Part shown: positions 1-4,476 of the stretch, piece after piece | How the letters are laid out: each line of letters opens with the position of its first letter | How positions within the stretch are numbered: the first letter of the stretch is position 1 | Assembly (NCBI GenBank): GCA_020029625.1 | Contig: JAIBJP010000091.1 | Span: forward strand, 1-6,404 | Direction: 5' to 3' | Source of the DNA: Actinomycetota bacterium | GTDB taxonomy: Bacteria > Actinomycetota > Thermoleophilia > Gaiellales > Gaiellaceae | Length of the DNA: 6,404 nucleotides | Notes under the pieces: model-generated | What the model saw: the letters and a program-made list of their open reading frames with translations, nothing else | What the model was told of the DNA's origin: nothing | Database searches by the model: none | Translations under genes and position numbers: made by a program

Positions 1-287
1 AGGCCCAGCCGGTCGTCGCCCTCGTCTTCGAGGTCCGACTTCAGCGCCGCGCCGTCGAGCGGCCCGACGATCATCGCCAACCCCTCGTTCTGCACGTCGA
101 GCTCGACGGTCACCTCCGATGTCCTGGCGTAACCGCCGTTCTCGAGCACGCTCTCGAGTGCCAGCTGGAGGTCCTCGAGCTGCTCATAGGAGACGTCCAG
201 CCTCGCTGCCAGGCCCCCGACCACGAGCAGAGCGACCCCGTGGTAGGGAGACTGGTGAGGGATCTTGAGCTTGATCGCGCCCGTCAC
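1..287 (-). CDS. RsbW-like anti-sigma / histidine-kinase-fold protein, N-terminal part (cut by left edge)
   Basis: The first 95 codons of a gene that continues past the left edge, started at the GTG at 287 which overlaps the DUF948 stop in GTGA; GAGG lies about four bases upstream. The translation opens with a short strand (IKLKIPHQS), then 'GVALLVVGGLAARLDVSYEQLEDLQLALESVLEN' spread over 17-50. That is the helix arrangement of anti-sigma regulatory factors (RsbW/SpoIIAB, HATPase_c fold), in which 'EDxxxAVxEAxxN' forms the ATP-binding N box. Here Asn50 is kept, but the catalytic-position Glu is shifted by one (ESVLEN), so kinase activity is doubtful. Residues 58-76 form two further strands (VTVELDV, LAMIVGP). 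Such proteins bind and hold a general-stress sigma factor until an anti-anti-sigma releases it. A sigma-B/F-type gene may lie beyond the edge, but this cannot be seen. Confidence 0.66.
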   Translation of the reverse strand, partial: MTGAIKLKIPHQSPYHGVALLVVGGLAARLDVSYEQLEDLQLALESVLENGGYARTSEVTVELDVQNEGLAMIVGPLDGAALKSDLEDEGDDRLG

Positions 288-748
288 GATGCCTCGCCGC
301 CGCGGTGGAGCTCCTCGTCGATCTCCCGCTCCCGGCGGCCGGCGGCAGCCCGCGCACTCTGCAAGGCGCCGCGGAAATCGCGCCGCGCGCGGAGGGTGGC
401 CACGCCGTGCGCGAGGCCCGCCGCCAGGCCGGAGACCTTCTGAACCGGCCGGGTTAGAGCGATCGTGACCGCGCGCACGGCAGTGTCGAGGTTGTCGGCG
501 GCGTCGACGGCACTGTCCGTGACGCGATCGAGCTTGTCGAGCTGCCCGTTCACGCGATCAACCGTTCCTCCGGCCTTGTTGATCAGGGGGAGCACTTCCT
601 TCTCCAGACCTTGGACCAACGAGGAAACGCTCCGAATGGTTGCGGCCAGGCGAACGAGCGCATAGGCGAGCGCGAGCCCAACGACCACGAGGAACCCGCT
701 CAGCGCGATCCAGAGGACGTCGATCGTCTCGAGGGCAGCCAGGGGCAC
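284..748 (-). CDS. DUF948-family membrane protein
   Basis: A 154-residue protein. Residues about 9-35 form one membrane helix (VLWIALSGFLVVVGLALAYAL). After it comes an amphipathic, helix-rich stretch (40-110) with 'VLPLINKAGGTVDRVNGQLDK' type repeats of small, charged and Val/Leu residues, then 'LTRPVQKVSGLAAGLAHG' at 98-115, which is characteristic of DUF948, and a charged tail. DUF948 members such as Bacillus YtxG are small single-pass proteins with a soluble coiled part. Their function is undefined, though YtxG is stress-induced. The start is GTG at 748 with AGGA seven bases upstream (756-759). It begins 14 bases after the mnmA TGA and its own stop overlaps the next gene's GTG (GTGA), so it is probably co-transcribed with both. 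The RsbW-like neighbour makes a general-stress connection plausible, but this is inference. Confidence 0.88.
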   Translation of the reverse strand: MPLAALETIDVLWIALSGFLVVVGLALAYALVRLAATIRSVSSLVQGLEKEVLPLINKAGGTVDRVNGQLDKLDRVTDSAVDAADNLDTAVRAVTIALTRPVQKVSGLAAGLAHGVATLRARRDFRGALQSARAAAGRREREIDEELHRGGEAS

Positions 749-762
749 GGCGCGATCCTACG

Positions 763-2043
763 TCAGTGGGCGGCGGTGATGAGTCCCGCGCCCACGACGA
801 CGTCGCCCTCGTAAAGGACCGCCGCTTGCCCCGCTGCAACGCCGTAGGCAGGCTGATCGAGCGCGATTCGGAACCCACGTCTTTCGTCCTCCACGGTCGC
901 CGCGATGGCGGGAGAGCGATAGCGCAGCTTGGCCTCGACGCGGCCGACCTGAACGAAGAGACGCCCGTTGCCGACGCGGATTTGACGGCGCGCGAGCGCT
1001 CCCCGTGGGCCGACTACCACGGCGTTCGTCCGGGGATCGGCGCGAAGCGCGTACAACGGCTCCCCCGTCGCGACGCCGAGGCCGCGGCGCTGGCCGGGCG
1101 TGAAGCGCCAGAAGCCTCCGTGACGGCCGAGCTCGCGCCCTTCCTCGTCGAGGACGGGGCCGTCGCTCTCGTCCAGTCCCTGGCGGGCGAGGAAATCCCT
1201 GTAGTCGGCGCCCGCGAGGAAGCATGCCTCCTGACTCTCCGCTCGGCCCGCAGCCTCCAGCCCGGCTACACGCGCCTGCGAGCGTGTCTCGGCCTTGCTC
1301 TGGCTCCCCAGCGGGAACCACAGGCGAGGCAAGACACGCGGATCCAGACGGGCGAGCATGTACGACTGGTCCTTCTCGGCATCCGCTCCGCGGGCGAGCA
1401 GCAGCCGGCCGCGATGCTCGGCGAGGCGGGCGTAGTGTCCCGTGACGAGTCGCTGCGCCCCGATCCGGCGGGCGAAAGCGAGCAGGGCGGCGAAGCGGAA
1501 GTTGCCGTTGCAGCGAACGCACGGGTTCGGCGTCTCCCCGCGTGCGTAGCCGCGCACGAAGGGCCGGACGACCGCCTTCCGAAAGCCCTCGCGCAGATCC
1601 AGCGTGACGTGCGGAAACCCGAGTCGGTGACAGGTCTCCCTGGCCGCAAGCACGGACGCGGGCGAGCAGCACGCCCGCTCCGAGCTCGGCCCGGCAGGGT
1701 CGGTCCAGAGCCGCAGGGTCACCCCCACGGGGTCGTGACCGCCGTCGCGGGCGCGGAGAAGAGCCACCGCGCTGTCCACGCCGCCGCTCATAGCCACGGC
1801 CACGCGACCCTCATCCAGGGGCGCGGCCAGCGCCGGGCCGAGCGCATCGTGGAGCGCGTCTCCCGCCAGCGGCTCGCCGGGAACACTCGCAGCGGCGAGC
1901 GTCGTCAGTCCGCGCACCGCCCCGCAGAGGTCAGCGACTCCTGGCCCCTCCCCGGTTGCCCCGACGAGGCGATCGGCGGCGACCTCGAGGCGGACCCACG
2001 CGACGTCGCCGTCGCGCGCCGAGTTCCCGATCAGCTCTGTCAT
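763..2043 (-). CDS. mnmA: tRNA-specific 2-thiouridylase MnmA with an N-terminal IscU/NifU-like extension
   Basis: A 426-residue protein, about 60-80 longer than usual MnmA. MnmA uses ATP and a cysteine-derived sulfur to make 2-thiouridine at position 34 of tRNA(Lys), tRNA(Glu) and tRNA(Gln). The core begins near residue 81: PP-loop SGGVDS at 86-91, a CC pair at 125-126, 'TPNPCVRCN' at 171-179 with the catalytic Cys178, 'GHYARL' at 202-207, 'KDQSYML' at 224-230, the second catalytic Cys274 in 'SQEACF', 'TPGQRRGLG' at 315-323, and a C-terminal beta-barrel. Residues 1-80 carry 'GNSARDGD' and 'LAGDALHDALG', which resemble IscU's GxPxCGD and LAxDAxxxA segments but without the cluster-ligand cysteines. 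The ATG at 2043 is the only start codon in the frame after the stop at 2158-2160. Its Shine-Dalgarno is poor. The MnmA assignment is firm; the extension's origin is inference. Confidence 0.96.
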   Translation of the reverse strand: MTELIGNSARDGDVAWVRLEVAADRLVGATGEGPGVADLCGAVRGLTTLAAASVPGEPLAGDALHDALGPALAAPLDEGRVAVAMSGGVDSAVALLRARDGGHDPVGVTLRLWTDPAGPSSERACCSPASVLAARETCHRLGFPHVTLDLREGFRKAVVRPFVRGYARGETPNPCVRCNGNFRFAALLAFARRIGAQRLVTGHYARLAEHRGRLLLARGADAEKDQSYMLARLDPRVLPRLWFPLGSQSKAETRSQARVAGLEAAGRAESQEACFLAGADYRDFLARQGLDESDGPVLDEEGRELGRHGGFWRFTPGQRRGLGVATGEPLYALRADPRTNAVVVGPRGALARRQIRVGNGRLFVQVGRVEAKLRYRSPAIAATVEDERRGFRIALDQPAYGVAAGQAAVLYEGDVVVGAGLITAAH

Positions 2044-2235
2044 GGCATAGGGCGTACCCCACCCCGCCGATGAAGCTCTGGACGTGAGGAACCTGGCGAA
2101 CCAGGTGGGTGCCCTGCCAACCGGCGCCGACGGCGGCGGTCGGACCCGAGCTCCCTCTCAGTAGCGTGTTGGTTCTACATTGCGCCCAGAGCCACGCACG
2201 GGGTCGAGCACGCACCCTTCACTCTAGCGGAGTCG
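2044..2235 (-). other. 192-base non-coding leader upstream of mnmA with strong RNA-folding potential
   Basis: No credible protein is encoded here: the minus-strand frames hit stops or read as Arg/Pro-rich noise. On the transcribed strand, GGCTCTGGGCG (2183-2193) pairs with CGTCCAGAGCT (2074-2084) over 11 positions. The pairs include G-U wobbles, one of which would be an A-C mismatch on the opposite strand, so the minus-strand RNA folds better. Within it are a perfect 6-base-pair hairpin capped by TTCG (2091-2106), a CCGAC/GTCGG hairpin (2125-2141 region), a GTAG/CTAC hairpin (2161-2178 region) and a TGAG/CTCA pairing just inside the closing stem. There is no T run for an intrinsic terminator. 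I do not recognise the fold. It lacks the SRP RNA apical motif and does not look like tRNA or 5S rRNA. It could be a structured 5' leader or a small RNA. Confidence 0.4.
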
Positions 2236-2643
2236 CTACCCGGCGAAGCGCCACCGGATCGTCTCCCGCCCTTGCACGCCGAGCTCGTCGGCGAGGGCTT
2301 GCGTCAGGTCGAACTCGCGCCCCCCGCCGACAGGCGTCTGGTCGACGACTTCGGTGCGCACCTCCATGCTGCCGAGCGAGAGGACGAGGTCGACCCCGCA
2401 GGGGAGCACCGGATGCGCGACCCCGAGCGTCCCCGAGTCGAGTGTCGTGCCGCAGGTGGTTGCTCGCGCGTAGGCCTCCGGACGCAGGACTCCGACGATC
2501 GCCGACTCCCAGCGCACGGCCGGACCGCGCGGAACGAGCGGCGCGGCGGCTTCGCTCCTGTCCCGGAGAGCGAGCACCCCGAGCGTTGCGAGTAGCGCGG
2601 CCGCGGCCAGCGCCGCCTGTCGCTGGAGGAGAGCCGGGCTCAC
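2236..2643 (-). CDS. RlpA-like double-psi beta-barrel protein, membrane-anchored
   Basis: A 135-residue protein when started at the GTG at 2643, which overlaps the upstream stop in GTGA. An upstream start at 2763 would overlap the previous gene by over 120 bases and add an Arg-rich unconserved leader, so I reject it. Residues about 5-26 (QRQAALAAAALLATLGVLAL) form a signal peptide or anchor. Residues about 48-134 match the RlpA-like barrel: 'TLGVAHPVLPCG' (72-83), a strand-turn-strand, then 'VVDQTPVGGGREFDLTQALA' (99-118) and a closing 'ETIRW' strand. RlpA proteins bind or cleave glycan strands of peptidoglycan. The family His (77) and Asp (101) are present, but the Glu of the usual ASGE motif is not, and DRGP has become DQTP. 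Cys64 and Cys82 could form a disulfide. It is more likely a secreted or anchored wall-binding barrel than a proven lytic transglycosylase. Translation is probably coupled to the gene before it. Confidence 0.82.
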   Translation of the reverse strand: MSPALLQRQAALAAAALLATLGVLALRDRSEAAAPLVPRGPAVRWESAIVGVLRPEAYARATTCGTTLDSGTLGVAHPVLPCGVDLVLSLGSMEVRTEVVDQTPVGGGREFDLTQALADELGVQGRETIRWRFAG

Positions 2644-3476
2644 ACCCCGCGTGGGCGCTCGAGCATGCCGGCGAACGATTCGCGGACGAGCCCGTCGAAC
2701 TCGGTCGGCAGAGATCCGTCCGCCTGCGCGAACTCGCGCAGATGCAGGAAGAGGTAGGACCACTCGTCGCGACGCTCGGGGTGCTCACGTACCTCCTCGC
2801 GGGCGATGCGCTCGAGATCCCAGAGGTTCCACTGTCGAGGCTCGGTCGTGCGCGGACGGAGCTCGACTACCGAAGGGCGGGCCGGCGCCGCGACTGCGGG
2901 CGCCTGTGCGGGCTCGGGCCGCGGCGGAGGGACGGCGCGCAGGCGGAGCAGGCGGGAGCGGAGAGGCTCCGCGCGCGTCGGCGGCGGCTCCTCCTGAACG
3001 GGCCCTGCGACGATGGGCTCTGGCGGGGGTTCTGGAGCAGGAGGCGGCGGCGGTGGAGGAGCAGGCTCGGGTTCAGGCGGCGGAGGCGGCGGCGGTGGTG
3101 GTGCCGGTTCGGGCTCGGGCTCCGGTTCCGGCCCAGACTCCGGCTGCGAAGATGGCTCGGGCCGAGGCTCCGGCTCGGACGGCGGTTGCGCCTCCGACGG
3201 CGTCGGGGCGAGAGGCGCGAGAACCTCGGCCGGTGCCGGCTCTTGGACGGGCAGGGGCGGAGGGACCGCGGGCGGCGCCGTCGTCTCGCGCACCACGGTG
3301 GTCGCGAGCGAACCGCGCCAGGCGACCCACTCGATCGTCCAGGCGATGAGGAGCGCCCCCGCCATCACGGGCGGGACCACCCACCACACCACGTCGAGCA
3401 GCCAGAGGCCGACGGCGACGAGGCCGATGAAGACGAGCAGCGCGGCGAGGCGAAGGATGGCCAGCTGGTCCGGCAC
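2640..3476 (-). CDS. Proline-rich membrane-anchored hypothetical protein
   Basis: A 278-residue protein of unrecognised family. Residues about 5-27 and 29-50 form two closely spaced hydrophobic helices (LAALLVFIGLVAVGLWLL, then VVWWVVPPVMAGALLIAW), so it is probably a membrane hairpin. Residues about 65-200 are a Pro/Glu/Ala linker including runs of nine (126-134) and seven (140-146) prolines, which would need elongation factor P for efficient translation. Residues about 214-278 form a compact, non-repetitive module with Trp/Leu-rich 'QWNLWDLERIAREEV' and 'LPTEFDGLVRESFAGML', likely the conserved functional part. With both termini cytoplasmic, that module would sit inside the cell. It starts with GTG at 3476, has a poor Shine-Dalgarno, and begins 18 bases after the coiled-coil gene's TAG. 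Its stop overlaps the next gene's GTG start (GTGA). Function unknown; a link to division or envelope is suggested only by its neighbours. Confidence 0.82.
   Translation of the reverse strand: MPDQLAILRLAALLVFIGLVAVGLWLLDVVWWVVPPVMAGALLIAWTIEWVAWRGSLATTVVRETTAPPAVPPPLPVQEPAPAEVLAPLAPTPSEAQPPSEPEPRPEPSSQPESGPEPEPEPEPAPPPPPPPPPEPEPAPPPPPPPAPEPPPEPIVAGPVQEEPPPTRAEPLRSRLLRLRAVPPPRPEPAQAPAVAAPARPSVVELRPRTTEPRQWNLWDLERIAREEVREHPERRDEWSYLFLHLREFAQADGSLPTEFDGLVRESFAGMLERPRGV
3015..3176 (-). repeat. Pro/Glu-coding low-complexity repeat tract
   Basis: This stretch encodes residues 101-154 of the membrane protein and consists of short near-repeats of CCG/CCA/CCT and GAG codons giving EPEP and poly-Pro runs. 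Read on the plus strand it looks like a glycine/serine-rich protein (GSGGG, GGGGG), which is only the mirror image of the proline codons. Such tracts are prone to slippage, so length differences between related strains are likely. Confidence 0.7.
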
Positions 3477-3494
3477 GCGTGAGTGCGTACCAGC

Positions 3495-4394
3495 CTACGG
3501 GTTCTTCGGGCTCTCGTCCTCCGGAGCGGCCTCCGAAGCCTCGTCGGCCGGGCTTTCCTCAGCGGGAGCGCTTTCGGCCTCCGCTTCGGGCTCGGGCTGA
3601 GCCTCGGGCTGCGGCTCGGGCTCCGCCTTGGGCGTCGCGACCGGCGAGGGCCGGTTCGACGCCGGCTGCGGTGAAACCGACGCCTCGGCGGCGCGGACGA
3701 TCGCGTCGATCGCCTCGTGAATGGCCGCATCGCCGTGGCCTGCGGCGGAAAGGAGCTGCTCGGCACCCATGCGCGAGCGCGCGACGATGACGTCTGCCTG
3801 CGCCCTGGCCCATTCCAGCGTCTGCTCGACCTCCGCGCGCGCCGCATTCGTGAGCTCGGTGGCCTGGTGCCGCGCCTGCTCGAGGAGGCGGGCGCCCTTC
3901 GACTCGGAGTCGCGGAGCTCTTGGCTCGAGTCGCGGTTGGACTTCGTGAGGATCTCGCGCGCCTCAGTGCGGGCCGCGTTCAGGATCTCTCCGCGCTGGC
4001 GCTCGGTCTCCTGGCGGATGCGCGCGATCTCTGCTTCGCGCTGCTGAAGATCCATCTGCGACTCGCGAATCTCCTGCTCGGCCTTGCCGACCTGCTTGGC
4101 CGCTGCTTCCTGCGCGTCGCGCTCGATCGTGTCCGCGAACTCGGCGGCCGACCGGATCAGATGGAGCGCGTCCATGCGCACGGCATGACCGGACGGCTCG
4201 GCGATCGCGCTCCGCGGCGCGGCCTGGAGCACACGAAGCTGCGCCTGGAGCGCGGTCACATGCCGGCGGAAGGCGTCGAAGGCCTCCTCGACCTTGCCCC
4301 GGTCGAGCCCGTCGCCCACGCCCGGAATGTCTTCGACGCGGGGCAGCGACGTCAGCGCCGGTCCCTGGGCTCGCCGTGGGTCTTGAGTCGACAT
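3495..4394 (-). CDS. DivIVA-like long coiled-coil protein with acidic proline-rich tail
   Basis: A 299-residue cytoplasmic protein with no signal peptide or membrane segment. It has three visible parts: an N-terminal portion with a short amphipathic helix (about 35-58, 'VEEAFDAFRRHVTALQAQL'), a long charged, Ala/Glu/Arg-rich helix (about 75-238) with heptad-like spacing, and a low-complexity tail (about 239-299) of Pro, Glu and Ala. The helix contains 'AARTEAREIL' and 'LLEQARHQATELTNAARAEV' units, which are typical of actinobacterial DivIVA/Wag31 relatives and of ATP-synthase-b-like coiled coils. A role as a polar or septal scaffold is inference. The canonical DivIVA N-terminal domain with its membrane-inserting loop is not obvious, so it may be a distant relative or an unrelated coiled coil. 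The ATG at 4394 is supported by GGAGG nine bases upstream. It is followed after 18 bases by a membrane gene that also has a Pro/Glu-rich stretch. Confidence 0.8.
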   Translation of the reverse strand: MSTQDPRRAQGPALTSLPRVEDIPGVGDGLDRGKVEEAFDAFRRHVTALQAQLRVLQAAPRSAIAEPSGHAVRMDALHLIRSAAEFADTIERDAQEAAAKQVGKAEQEIRESQMDLQQREAEIARIRQETERQRGEILNAARTEAREILTKSNRDSSQELRDSESKGARLLEQARHQATELTNAARAEVEQTLEWARAQADVIVARSRMGAEQLLSAAGHGDAAIHEAIDAIVRAAEASVSPQPASNRPSPVATPKAEPEPQPEAQPEPEAEAESAPAEESPADEASEAAPEDESPKNP

Positions 4395-4476
4395 TGCGTT
4401 ACGCCTCCACTCCCCCGTGCTGCACGGGTGTCGCCGAAAAGTATGACTGGATCATCGGCCGGAATGACAGCTTGCC
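4395..4476 (-). other. aspS to coiled-coil gene spacer with small hairpin and clear ribosome-binding site
   Basis: This 82-base non-coding gap follows the aspS TAA. It holds a near-perfect inverted repeat at 4414-4428 (CCCGTG, 3-base loop, CACGGG) and then a strong Shine-Dalgarno GGAGG at 4404-4408, nine bases before the ATG of the next gene. The hairpin is not followed by a T run on the minus strand, so it is not a convincing intrinsic terminator. It may be a processing or attenuation element, or chance. A weak -10-like CATACT (about 4441-4446 region) lacks a good -35 partner, so I do not call a promoter. Confidence 0.45.

Noticed and set aside
640..2073. Long plus-strand open frame opposite mnmA
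   Set aside because: Arg/Ala/Glu-rich shadow; the minus frame is an unmistakable MnmA.
1931..2215. Possible 94-residue minus-strand gene across the mnmA leader and 5' end
   Set aside because: Arg-rich, with no domain, and its second half is in mnmA's alternative frame.
2044..2235. SRP RNA, 6S RNA, tRNA or intrinsic terminator in the mnmA leader
   Set aside because: No SRP GGAAGG-type apical motif, no tRNA cloverleaf with T-loop spacing, and no T run after a hairpin. The region is reported only as an unassigned structured candidate.
2644..2763. Upstream start for the RlpA-like gene
   Set aside because: It would overlap the previous gene by more than 120 bases and add an Arg-rich leader before the signal-like helix. 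The GTGA overlap start fits better.
2109..3482. Plus-strand Arg-rich open frame and, at 3013-3600, a Gly/Ser-rich frame resembling PE-PGRS or silk-like proteins
   Set aside because: The glycine codons are the reverse complement of the proline codons of the minus-strand membrane protein, whose membrane helices and C-terminal module make better sense.
4414..4428. Hairpin after aspS as an intrinsic terminator
   Set aside because: Short stem with no T run following it on the minus strand.
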